This document shows positions 27,172 through 35,043 of a stretch of 64,000 nucleotides of DNA, one piece after another. A program made the translations under genes and the position numbers. The notes beneath the pieces were generated by a model. The model saw only the letters and a program-made list of their open reading frames with translations. It did not search any database and was not told where the DNA came from. The number at the start of each line of letters is the position of its first letter. Within the stretch, counting starts at the first letter, position 1. Origin of the DNA: Bacteroides propionicifaciens DSM 19291 = JCM 14649 (GTDB lineage Bacteria; Bacteroidota; Bacteroidia; Bacteroidales; Bacteroidaceae). The stretch lies in assembly GCF_000375405.1 (NCBI RefSeq), contig NZ_AQWS01000007.1, forward strand, positions 22,779 to 86,778. Reading direction: 5' to 3'.

Positions 27172-28098
27172 TTACTTCATTACTTCTCCAGTGACTTCGT
27201 AGATTGCTTTCTTAGCTAAAATCTCTCTTTTCTTGTGATGAAGCATAAATTCTATATGGTCAAGATAAATATCTTGGATTCTTCTGTTTTCTCCTAAGCC
27301 TTGAAGCAGGGCACTGACATTGTATCCTTCGGCTTCAAGTTCTTCTTTCCACTCACCAGCGATATCGTTTTTAGCGTGGTCGCCTGCAACAAACATAAAA
27401 GGGATTAGTGTGACCTCCTTAGTTTTTAGTTCTTCTAGTTGATTTAGTGCATTCTTGAAAGTGGGATATCCTTCGATAGTACCCACGATGCAGTTCTTAT
27501 GACCTTTGGCTTTGAGCATATAATCCATCATAGCATATTGTGCTGTAGTGGGGTCATAAGTTCCGTGACCAACGAATAAGTAAGCTTTGTTTGCATCAAG
27601 GTTTCGGGTAAGCACTTCTACTACTTTTTCGTAATCTTCGGGCTCATACAATAAGGGGTTACCAACTCTTATATCTTTAAACTGAGCCGATTTTGCTGCT
27701 ACATTTTTATTGAGTGACTCCATCTCTACACCATCAATTATTTTGGTAGGCTGTAGTAAGACATGAGTATAACCTTGTTCGAGTAGTTCGTTTAGTAGTT
27801 GTTCGGGGTTATGTTTTACAATTCCTTTATCTCCAAGTCGTTTAATAATAATACGAGAAGTGTAGGCTTCGAAAAAGTCGAGTTTACTGTACTTGCTTTT
27901 AGCACGCTCGTTGAGAGCATCGATAGTCTTTACTCGTGTGTCGTTGTGAGTCGTGCCAAAGTGAACCATAACTAAAGCGGCTTTGTCGCCAGGCTTCATA
28001 CCTTTAAAAAAATCGCTGTGATCATAGTTACCACCACCATGGGCATAGCTAAATGCAGATATAAACATTACTATAATACCCAGTATCGTTCTGTTCAT
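27172..28098 (-). CDS. cbiK: Sirohydrochlorin cobaltochelatase CbiK with a signal peptide
   Basis: A 308-aa class II chelatase. HFGTTHNDTRVKTIDALNE, FEAYTSRIIIKRL, YTHVLLQPTKIIDGVEME, LFVGHGTYDPTTAQY and FVAGDHAKNDIAGEW contain the conserved His residues (GHGT and GDHA) that bind the metal. It inserts Co2+ into sirohydrochlorin, the defining step of the anaerobic pathway. The first ~19 residues (MNRTILGIIVMFISAFSYA) look like a cleavable signal peptide, followed by a His-rich HGGGNYDHSD stretch. That implies export to the periplasm, as known for Desulfovibrio CbiKP, although the substrate is made in the cytoplasm. It lies 7 bases after the TonB receptor gene. Confidence 0.9.
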   Translation of the reverse strand: MNRTILGIIVMFISAFSYAHGGGNYDHSDFFKGMKPGDKAALVMVHFGTTHNDTRVKTIDALNERAKSKYSKLDFFEAYTSRIIIKRLGDKGIVKHNPEQLLNELLEQGYTHVLLQPTKIIDGVEMESLNKNVAAKSAQFKDIRVGNPLLYEPEDYEKVVEVLTRNLDANKAYLFVGHGTYDPTTAQYAMMDYMLKAKGHKNCIVGTIEGYPTFKNALNQLEELKTKEVTLIPFMFVAGDHAKNDIAGEWKEELEAEGYNVSALLQGLGENRRIQDIYLDHIEFMLHHKKREILAKKAIYEVTGEVMK

Positions 28099-28105
28099 AG
28101 TTAAG

Positions 28106-30316
28106 TTATTTGTTAAGTTTTAGTGTTAGGCTAGCAAAAAAAGATCTGCCTGGAGATGTTGTTGCATATCTCATTAGAAAAGGCTTTGTGTCTCTGAAAT
28201 TGAAAACATTGTCAACTCCAACCGATAGTGTAGGCGTGAAATGCTTTATGCCTTTGATGGTATGTGTTGTGATTATGTTCCACAAGCTATAGGCTCTGGC
28301 ATTCATGTTTTCGTAAAATGCACTTGACTGTAGGTGCCCATTGAAGTTTACATTCAGTTTGTATTTTTCCCAATGCTTGGCGTAATTCATATTAACCGAT
28401 CCTGTGTGTCTGCTAGAACCATTTAGGTACTTATCTCTTACGTCAGGATTTTTACTTGGGTTCATATTACGTGCGTCCAAATAACTGTAATTAATACCTA
28501 GACTTAGATCACTGATTAATAGTGCTTGTATTCCCAAATCAAAACCCCGTGAACGTGCACGATTCAAGTTTTGATATTGGTAGTGATTTGAATCTCCCTC
28601 GTGAGGATATTGCTCATCAACACTCACACGTTGGATTATATCATCGATAAAGGTGATAAAGGTTGAGGCTGATATGGTGAAGTATTTATTAAAATACTCT
28701 GTGCTAAAAGTAAATGAGTTTGATTTCTCGGGCTTTAGGTTGGGGTTTGAATGGTTAACCGTGCCGCCACCCATACCTTCATTATTATAGTATAGCTCCA
28801 TTAGGTCGGGAGCTCTAAAACCTCCAGCATACGATAGGCGCACATTAAAGTGTTCCCATGCATACATAGTCGATAAACTAGGAACGAATCTATTTTTAAA
28901 CTCTTTGTGATGTAAAGCTCTAAAACCTGCAATAACTGAGAGAGATTTAAAAAACTTCATCTCATCTTGAGCATAGAGTGATAGGGTATAAGCAGACTTT
29001 GAATGATCTAGCTTTTCAGGATTTTTAAGGTAGTCGTTGGTGAAATTAATTCCTGTGCTCAGTTTATGGTTACCCAGTCTGAAAGCCCCCTTAAGGTCGG
29101 TATTACTATAGCGTTGGCGCTTGGATAGTGTAGACTCGCCTGCTAATATTTTTTTGTCGTCTTTGAAATAGTCTTTTTCATACTCATAATTATCGAAATA
29201 AGTATTCAGACTGATACTACCAAGCTTTTTGGGTAAACGGTAGATTGCTCCAGCACCAACATTATAGTCTTTGTAGTGCATATTGTATTTGTAGCTGGGC
29301 ACCTGTTGTTTTCTCTTTTGCTTTTTGTTGTAATAAGTCCCTGTAGCATTAAACGTTAACTTAGGAATGGGAGTAAAGGTGAATTTTTGACGAACATTAT
29401 CTGAGTAATATCCTGTTACAGCTTGTTTGTCTGTTGGTTTTACTTGTGGTGTTCCATCGCTATTCCACTTTTTAGTCCACTCGTATGGGCTAAGTTGCCA
29501 ACCATCTGTTTGTCTGCGTTGGTAGCTAGTCTGAGAGGTGAATTTCTTGTTTTTTATCTCAACAACCGATGAACTGAAGAATTGGCCTTTGCGAGATATC
29601 TTATTTGTTGTTGTTACACTGATATCATCTGTGGGGTTTTGTGTAATGATATTGATTACACCTCCCATAGCTTCTGACCCATAAAGAGCCGAAGCCGATC
29701 CACGAACCACTTCAATACGTTTGATTTTACTCATGTCGAGTCGCTCAATATCGGTCTGACCACTGGTATCTCCATTAAGTTTATTACCATCAACAAGAAT
29801 TAGGATGTTTCTACCACTAAATCCACTAGCTACAATACCATGGCTTTCACTATAGGTAATTGATGAGTTCATGTTGCGAAGAATATCTTCGAGTGAGGTA
29901 CTTCCTGAGTTGATAATTTCTTTCTGTGTGAATACTTGGGTGTGGATAGGAGAGTCTTTGAGATAACTGTGAGTACCCGTTCCGGTAACTACGACCTCCG
30001 ATAGTTTGAAGGGTTTGTCTAGTAGTGTGATTTTAAGGTTGTTTTTGTTCTTGATTTTGTCAATCTCAATGCTTGTGTCCATAGCGCTGAGGGCAAAGAC
30101 TTTCAGAATTTGATTCTCGCTCTCTTTATAGTGGAGAATAAAAACGCCTTCTTCGTTGGATGTCGTACCAAAAGGAGTTCCTTCAATTGCAACTGTTGCA
30201 TGACTGACTGGATAGCCTTTTTCGTTCTTCAAGGTGCCCTTGATTTGATTCTGTGCACATAATAGGTTTAATGAACTGCATAGAAATACAGTTATCACCA
30301 ATAATGTCTTTTTCAT
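28106..30316 (-). CDS. btuB: TonB-dependent outer-membrane receptor for cobalamin/corrinoid or cobalt chelate (BtuB-like)
   Basis: The correct start is the ATG at 30316, giving ~736 aa with a signal peptide MKKTLLVITVFLCSSLNLLCA. The frame remains open for 58 more codons to 30490, but that part is the cobalamin riboswitch and cannot be coding. After the signal comes a carboxypeptidase-regulatory-like domain (IKGTLKNEKGYPVSHATVAI, ~25-105). The plug follows (SGSTSLEDILRNMN, NILILVDGNKL, IKRIEVVRGSASALYGSEAM, GGVINIIT), then a 22-strand-type barrel ending in ...SFFASLTLKLNK. Regulation by a cobalamin riboswitch and its place at the head of the cob operon favour a corrinoid substrate. Confidence 0.88.
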   Translation of the reverse strand: MKKTLLVITVFLCSSLNLLCAQNQIKGTLKNEKGYPVSHATVAIEGTPFGTTSNEEGVFILHYKESENQILKVFALSAMDTSIEIDKIKNKNNLKITLLDKPFKLSEVVVTGTGTHSYLKDSPIHTQVFTQKEIINSGSTSLEDILRNMNSSITYSESHGIVASGFSGRNILILVDGNKLNGDTSGQTDIERLDMSKIKRIEVVRGSASALYGSEAMGGVINIITQNPTDDISVTTTNKISRKGQFFSSSVVEIKNKKFTSQTSYQRRQTDGWQLSPYEWTKKWNSDGTPQVKPTDKQAVTGYYSDNVRQKFTFTPIPKLTFNATGTYYNKKQKRKQQVPSYKYNMHYKDYNVGAGAIYRLPKKLGSISLNTYFDNYEYEKDYFKDDKKILAGESTLSKRQRYSNTDLKGAFRLGNHKLSTGINFTNDYLKNPEKLDHSKSAYTLSLYAQDEMKFFKSLSVIAGFRALHHKEFKNRFVPSLSTMYAWEHFNVRLSYAGGFRAPDLMELYYNNEGMGGGTVNHSNPNLKPEKSNSFTFSTEYFNKYFTISASTFITFIDDIIQRVSVDEQYPHEGDSNHYQYQNLNRARSRGFDLGIQALLISDLSLGINYSYLDARNMNPSKNPDVRDKYLNGSSRHTGSVNMNYAKHWEKYKLNVNFNGHLQSSAFYENMNARAYSLWNIITTHTIKGIKHFTPTLSVGVDNVFNFRDTKPFLMRYATTSPGRSFFASLTLKLNK

Positions 30317-30382
30317 TAGAGTTTTGTCTAAAAAGATGATTAATCTATCCTTAGCCACGAGGATAATTATTGTTTGTATGCT

Positions 30383-30553
30383 AGGCAGGTTTCCTGACTT
30401 GTTCCATTTAAAAAGCCTTCCCTTTCTGATTAGTGAAAAGTGGCAAAAGTTTCTTTTAAATGTTTTACTTGAACTTACAGTAGCGGGCACTGTTCCGGAC
30501 TTTAACCGAATTCCCTTTTATGCTTAAATTGAAAAATTAAAACATCACCTAAG
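30383..30553 (-). promoter_or_regulatory. Cobalamin riboswitch controlling the 13-gene TonB-cbiK-...-cobC operon
   Basis: On the minus strand the order is TTAGGTGATG, AAAGGGAATTCGGTTAAAGT, CCGGAACAGTGCCCGCTACT followed by GTAAG (B12-box region), GAAAGGGAAGGC, and GTCAGGAAACCTGCC at the 3' end (30383-30397). All conserved cobalamin-riboswitch blocks are present. The receptor ATG lies 66 bases downstream. The leader after the aptamer shows no strong U-tailed terminator, so translational control is the likelier mode. Confidence 0.94.
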
Positions 30554-30558
30554 CGTAG

Positions 30559-30566
30559 CAAAGGTA
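30559..30566 (-). promoter_or_regulatory. -7 box (TACCTTTG) for the minus-strand cobalamin operon
   Basis: A perfect TAnnTTTG box on the minus strand directly upstream of the aptamer. Transcription starting ~7 bases later would begin at the riboswitch 5' end. It is back to back with the cbiA box at 30620-30627, so this is a divergent promoter region of only ~60 bases. Confidence 0.6.
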
Positions 30567-30619
30567 GGAAAAAATTAAAATATAGTTAAACAATTATTTT
30601 TATTTTTTGACTAAGAAGA

Positions 30620-30627
30620 TACCTTTG
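30620..30627 (+). promoter_or_regulatory. -7 box (TACCTTTG) for cbiA
   Basis: A perfect TAnnTTTG box 24 bases before the cbiA ATG at 30651. The leader is too short to hold a riboswitch, so the cbiA pair seems to escape the direct cobalamin control that governs the other two operons. Confidence 0.55.
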
Positions 30628-30650
30628 TAGAGAGTTTAGCACTATAATTA

Positions 30651-31964
30651 ATGAAAACGCTCATGAGAAAGTCGAAATTTATGATTGCTGCTGCCAATTC
30701 GGGGGCAGGCAAAACAACCCTGACCTTAGGATTGCTCAAAGCATTGAGTGATATGGGTTTGAATGTACAGCCATTTAAGTGTGGTCCCGACTATATTGAT
30801 ACTCTTCTTCACACTTGGGCTTGTGAGAACCCTTCTATAAACTTAGATTTATTTATGTCTTCAACTGCTCATTTGAACCATCTATTTGCAAAGTATGGAG
30901 GTATGGCTGATGTTTCGGTTGTGGAAGGTGTTATGGGCTTGTTTGACGGTTATAATAAAATGGAGGGTAGTGCTGCTGCTGTGAGTAAGTCACTTGATCT
31001 TCCCGTCCTACTCGTTGTTAATGCGCAAGCTAGTGCTTATTCTGTTGCTGCTTTACTCTATGGATTTAAGAATTTTGATCCTCAAGTCAATGTAAAGGGA
31101 GTTATCTTTAATTGTGTAGGCTCTGAAAGTCATTATTCTTATCTGAAAGATGCTTGTCTTGATGTTGGCCTTGAACCTCTAGGATACTTGCCTAAGGATA
31201 TTGAGTTTGAGATTCCTTCACGTCATTTAGGTCTGAATACTGAGGATAGAGAGAAGATAGATAACACATTGTCTCATCTTTCAACCAGAATCCGAGAGCA
31301 GATTAATATTGAACGTTTGTTGGAACTCACTCAAGTTGATGAGTTGCCCGTAATGAATCAAGAAGAACAGATCGAAGGTTCTGCACGTCTCAAAATAGCC
31401 GTGGCTAGGGATAGGGCATTCAGCTTTATGTATCATGAGAATATTGAGAGCTTCAAAAGCATAGGTGATGTTGAGTATTTTAGTCCACTTCAGGATACTA
31501 GTCTACCACAAGCCGACTTGGTTTATTTACCAGGAGGATATCCTGAGGTTTTTGCCGAAAAGTTGAGCCGAAATAGATCTATGCAGCAAAGTATTAGAAA
31601 TTATGTCGAATGTGGAGGACGATTGCTGGCCGAATGTGGAGGTATGATGTACCTAACAAACTCGATAACCGATGAACAGGGTAGAAATTGGCCTATGGTT
31701 GGTTTATTCGACGCAGATTGCAGTATGGAGAAGATGAAACTCAGTTTAGGTTACCGTTACTTTGATTATAAGGATATACGTTTTTATGGGCATGAGTTTC
31801 ACTACTCACAAATGGATAGTAGTAATGTAAGTAGCGAAGTGCAGCAATATGGAGCAAGGAATCAACCTGTTGTAACTAAATTAATGCGCTACAAAAATGT
31901 TATAGCAGGCTACACTCATCTCTACTGGGCTGACAAAGCTAACTGGCTATCTATATTTGATTAA
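30651..31964 (+). CDS. cbiA: Cobyrinic acid a,c-diamide synthase
   Basis: A 437-aa two-domain amidotransferase. The N-terminal ATP-binding domain begins KFMIAAANSGAGKTTLTLGL (P-loop), then QPFKCGPDYIDTLLH and VVEGVMGLFDGYN. The C-terminal glutamine amidotransferase domain has YLPGGYPE, LLAECGGMMYLT with the nucleophilic Cys, and YTHLYW with the His. It amidates the a and c carboxylates of cobyrinic acid. The ATG at 30651 is used; another at 30663 is possible. It is read divergently from the riboswitch-controlled operon and is 18 bases from the adenosyltransferase gene. Confidence 0.95.
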   Translation: MKTLMRKSKFMIAAANSGAGKTTLTLGLLKALSDMGLNVQPFKCGPDYIDTLLHTWACENPSINLDLFMSSTAHLNHLFAKYGGMADVSVVEGVMGLFDGYNKMEGSAAAVSKSLDLPVLLVVNAQASAYSVAALLYGFKNFDPQVNVKGVIFNCVGSESHYSYLKDACLDVGLEPLGYLPKDIEFEIPSRHLGLNTEDREKIDNTLSHLSTRIREQINIERLLELTQVDELPVMNQEEQIEGSARLKIAVARDRAFSFMYHENIESFKSIGDVEYFSPLQDTSLPQADLVYLPGGYPEVFAEKLSRNRSMQQSIRNYVECGGRLLAECGGMMYLTNSITDEQGRNWPMVGLFDADCSMEKMKLSLGYRYFDYKDIRFYGHEFHYSQMDSSNVSSEVQQYGARNQPVVTKLMRYKNVIAGYTHLYWADKANWLSIFD

Positions 31965-31982
31965 TCTTAATAATTTAATTTT

Positions 31983-32558
31983 ATGGCAGTAAGAATATAT
32001 ACAAAAGGTGGTGATAAAGGAATGACGGGGCTTCACGGAGGACAGCGTGTTCCTAAAGACGATCTTCGGATTGAAACCATTGGTTCGCTCGATGAATTTA
32101 ATAGTTTGCTGGGTGTAGTTCGTTCATTTATGAAAGAGGATGATGCTCGCCACGATATATTTTATCGAATTCAAAAAGAGTTGATGGTCGTGATGTCGTT
32201 AGTGGCTACTCGCTCTATTGATCGTGATAAGAATCCCAACAAATTCGATGAAACTATTGTACAATTTTGTGAGGCTAAAATTGATGAAATTGTAGAGGCT
32301 ATGCCCGAGAATGAATATTTTGTTTTGCCTGGTGGTAATCTTATCTCTTCGCATCTGCATTGGGCTAGAACCGTTGTACGCAAGAGTGAACGACGAATGT
32401 GGACACTCAATAACGAAGATGAGTTACCTGAAATGGTTTTGAAATTTGTAAATCGATTATCAGACTTACTATTTGTTATGGCACGACAAGAGATGTTAAA
32501 TTCTGGGCGAGATGAAGAGAAATGGCATAAATTTCTTTACAAAAAGAAGAGAAAATAG
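31983..32558 (+). CDS. Cob(I)alamin adenosyltransferase, PduO type
   Basis: A 191-aa PduO-family ATP:corrinoid adenosyltransferase. The N-terminal RIYTKGGDKGMTGLHGGQRV is the nucleotide-binding motif, ETIGSLDEFNSLLGVVRSF is the conserved dimer/active-site helix, and LPGGNLISSHLHWARTVVRKSERR matches the family's second signature. It forms the Co-C bond to the 5'-deoxyadenosyl ligand. It is downstream of cbiA in the same short operon. The family differs from CobA/BtuR, so the gene symbol is left empty. Confidence 0.93.
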   Translation: MAVRIYTKGGDKGMTGLHGGQRVPKDDLRIETIGSLDEFNSLLGVVRSFMKEDDARHDIFYRIQKELMVVMSLVATRSIDRDKNPNKFDETIVQFCEAKIDEIVEAMPENEYFVLPGGNLISSHLHWARTVVRKSERRMWTLNNEDELPEMVLKFVNRLSDLLFVMARQEMLNSGRDEEKWHKFLYKKKRK

Positions 32559-32735
32559 AGTTCGTAATTAGCTCGTACCAGTGATAGACAGTCTGATTAG
32601 CATGTTTGTTTACTCCTTAGGGTAGTAATTATGCTGTTTATATTTTTATAATACTATATATTAGCAAGAAGCAGTTTATTATGCTTTTATTTGTGCAGAA
32701 ATATTATAAACAACGCGATTAGTTATTTTCAAGTT

Positions 32736-34148
32736 ATGCGGAATAAGTACTTACTTTTTTGTGCGGTATATAGATATCAATCTCAGTTTGATAAAATAAT
32801 AAAGAATGATGACGTAGTTCACCACTTCAGCAAACCAGTTGTGTTTACTGAAATGGCCATGCAAACAATGATTCGCAAACGGTTGGAATATAATTACGAT
32901 GTTGTTGATGAAGAGTCCTGCTTTGTGTTTCTAGAAGACCTGAAAGCACAACGGCTGATTACTCAACCCTTCTTTTCAGTTCTAGTTGACCTTTGGCAGA
33001 CTAAAAAAGACTTGACATTTCAGAAAGACATCTGTTTTGATGATCTATCTCTAACTGACTCTTACTTATTGAGTCAGATTCATCATTACGAACAAAACTT
33101 AGATGCTGATGATGAAGAGTTTTTCATGCAAGCCCTAAAAGATCAGTTAAACGATTTAGCAATTGATCCTGATGGTTTTTCTACAATGTTTAACATCTTA
33201 GATCAATATGCAGACTTAGTAAATATGGCTTATCCTTTTCTATATTGGGGCTATGATATAGCACGATTCATAGAGGTCATTCGAGAATCTTACGAAGTTG
33301 GCTATTTGACCAAAGAGCAAGCTAACGAGCAAATTGATGCTCTTGCTTATTCTGTGGAGAAGAAGTTTACAAGCTGGGAACAGTTTTTGGCAAGCTGTAT
33401 CGTTGGAAAATGTTTTAAGAGTGGTGGAAAGCTTTTTAGTAATAATGACATTCTTAATATCAATGATTATGTAAAGAATATTTATGATTTGATTCAATCT
33501 CCTAATAATATTCTAATTAACTCGGGTATATGGCCCCATAGTAACCTCAATCAGCTTGCATTTAAACTCGAAAGATCGTTCGATCTAAAACCCAATAAGG
33601 TTGCTGATGTTCTATCCGAATATGGGGTAAATGTACAGATGAAGACAAAATCGGTTACGCTGGCTTATGAGAAGCTTTTTAAACCTCTAGAAGAGGCTGA
33701 TTTAAGCTTAATGTTCGAAGGAGAGAAGCAAACAGAAGAGTTTCTTTTTGCGATCGCCGAAACAGACAGTGATGTGCTATTTTGGAAACGCTTTCACACG
33801 CTAAAAGAAGACTTCGAGCTGTTTTTTAGTAAAAATGAGATCCCTCTCTTTATCTTTGGCAACTTTTATCTAACCAATAAAGCTATGTATAATACTAAAC
33901 GCGCTTTATTTAGGAAAAAACTAGTTGTCACCCCAATCAATGAACTCGAATATCGTATTGTTCCCCACATTGAAAGCTTTAGTTTTACACTCTATGTAAA
34001 CTCTGTTAAGATGCTATTAATAAAGCTCTCTAAGTTTGCTGATGCATCGGTAAATCTGAATGCAGGTGATCGTTATGCTCTCGAACAACGATTTATTAAA
34101 GAGTGTAAGATTGTGAACGATATCCTCAATGGCATAAGAGTCAACTAG
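32736..34148 (+). CDS. DUF1266 domain-containing protein
   Basis: About 470 aa from the ATG at 32736. The frame is open to a TTG at 32691, but ATG with MRNKYLLFCAVYRYQ is preferred. Residues ~185-240 read YDIARFIEVIRESYEVGYLT, then E-A-containing helices, then SWEQFLASCIVGKCFKSG. This fits DUF1266 (as in E. coli YbeR/YbeU), whose core is W/Y-D-x-x-R...GYLTEEEA...SWEEF...GR. The remainder is acidic, helical and unassigned. There is no signal peptide or membrane helix. It is a monocistronic gene between the cobalamin cluster and divIC; the function of the family is unknown. Confidence 0.7.
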   Translation: MRNKYLLFCAVYRYQSQFDKIIKNDDVVHHFSKPVVFTEMAMQTMIRKRLEYNYDVVDEESCFVFLEDLKAQRLITQPFFSVLVDLWQTKKDLTFQKDICFDDLSLTDSYLLSQIHHYEQNLDADDEEFFMQALKDQLNDLAIDPDGFSTMFNILDQYADLVNMAYPFLYWGYDIARFIEVIRESYEVGYLTKEQANEQIDALAYSVEKKFTSWEQFLASCIVGKCFKSGGKLFSNNDILNINDYVKNIYDLIQSPNNILINSGIWPHSNLNQLAFKLERSFDLKPNKVADVLSEYGVNVQMKTKSVTLAYEKLFKPLEEADLSLMFEGEKQTEEFLFAIAETDSDVLFWKRFHTLKEDFELFFSKNEIPLFIFGNFYLTNKAMYNTKRALFRKKLVVTPINELEYRIVPHIESFSFTLYVNSVKMLLIKLSKFADASVNLNAGDRYALEQRFIKECKIVNDILNGIRVN

Positions 34149-34253
34149 ATTCCTTGACCTAATCTTGCTTTGGTTAATATGCTCTTTTGGCTTAAGTCGT
34201 CGTATGAGGGGTATATCTTATTTGTGGTTAAGAAAATATTTGATAGCTCTCTA

Positions 34254-34595
34254 CTAGTTTTGATCCTTTTTCTCTTCTTGAGGAATTCTAAATGAAGAGT
34301 AGAAGTATAGGAATGCAGCTATACAGACTAGTAATATCCACTCATTATTATGGAAATAGAGCATTGAGCCACCAGCAGCTATTAAGAGAATAGTTGCTAA
34401 AAATTGTTGTCTAACAAGTCTTTTTATATTCTTATTATCCCCTGTATAGGGTGAGTTTAATTGTGCTAAAGCTTGTAGAGTTGCACCGATAGTTACTAAG
34501 TAGGGAGCATATTGCCAACGTGTAACTTGTAGGGCTACACCTACTAGTGTAAGCAAAGCTCCCAAATAGAATAAATAGGGTATGAGTTTCTTCAT
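34254..34595 (-). CDS. Conserved small membrane protein downstream of divIC
   Basis: A 113-aa protein with four predicted helices (LIPYLFYLGALLTLVGVAL, APYLVTIGATLQALAQL, FLATILLIAAGGSMLYF, WILLVCIAAFLYFYSSF) and a charged C-terminal tail. I do not recognise a named family. Its start codon directly follows the divIC stop, so the two are co-transcribed and probably translationally coupled. That association hints at a cell-envelope role but does not prove it. Confidence 0.75.
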   Translation of the reverse strand: MKKLIPYLFYLGALLTLVGVALQVTRWQYAPYLVTIGATLQALAQLNSPYTGDNKNIKRLVRQQFLATILLIAAGGSMLYFHNNEWILLVCIAAFLYFYSSFRIPQEEKKDQN

Positions 34596-34898
34596 TTAAT
34601 CTTCAAATACGTAGATGTCTTCGTTGGGTTTTTTCATAAAATAACGCTCACGAGCTATACGTTCAAGTACCTCAGGATTAGAATTTAACTCTTCAAGCAA
34701 TTTTATGCTTTTGTCATTTTCGTCTTGATAATGCTTGATTTCTCTCTTTAGTTCAGCTATTTCTCGTTTGCATTGGAACTTCTTAATTAGATTGTTTTCA
34801 TCTATAAATATAAGATGAATAGCGAAGATCCCCACTAATATGAAAATCTTAAACTTGCCTAATCTCGACCAAAAAGTAGAAAAATTACCCATGTCCAA
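34596..34898 (-). CDS. Septum formation initiator DivIC/FtsB family protein
   Basis: A 100-aa bitopic membrane protein: a short cytoplasmic N-terminus, one helix (KIFILVGIFAIHLIFI), a coiled coil (ENNLIKKFQCKREIAELKRE through ENDKSIKLLEELNSN), and the conserved ERIARERYFMKKPNEDIYVFED end. The ARE-(R/K)-Y-x-M-K-(K/P)-x-x-E motif is typical of FtsB/DivIC proteins that bridge the divisome with FtsL/DivIB. It is divergent from dnaX across ~145 bases. Confidence 0.88.
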   Translation of the reverse strand: MDMGNFSTFWSRLGKFKIFILVGIFAIHLIFIDENNLIKKFQCKREIAELKREIKHYQDENDKSIKLLEELNSNPEVLERIARERYFMKKPNEDIYVFED

Positions 34899-35003
34899 TA
34901 ATCTAATTTCTGTTTTTACAAAGATATAATAAATATCTGCAAGGTAGGGAAAATAACCTTATAAAACTTAGCTTGTTATAGACCAATCCTCTCGGTTTTT
35001 ATG

Positions 35004-35011
35004 TATATTTG
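35004..35011 (+). promoter_or_regulatory. -7 box (TATATTTG) for dnaX
   Basis: A perfect TAnnTTTG box 32 bases before the dnaX ATG at 35044. No strong -33 TTTG lies at the ideal spacing. Confidence 0.5.
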
Positions 35012-35043
35012 TATAAATTCAATAAAGGAAAACTATCCATCAT

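Noticed and set aside
30317..30490. N-terminal extension of the TonB receptor (58 extra codons)
   Set aside because: This stretch is the 3' part of a cobalamin riboswitch (conserved GGGAAGGC and GTCAGGAAACCTGCC blocks) and the true signal peptide starts at 30316.
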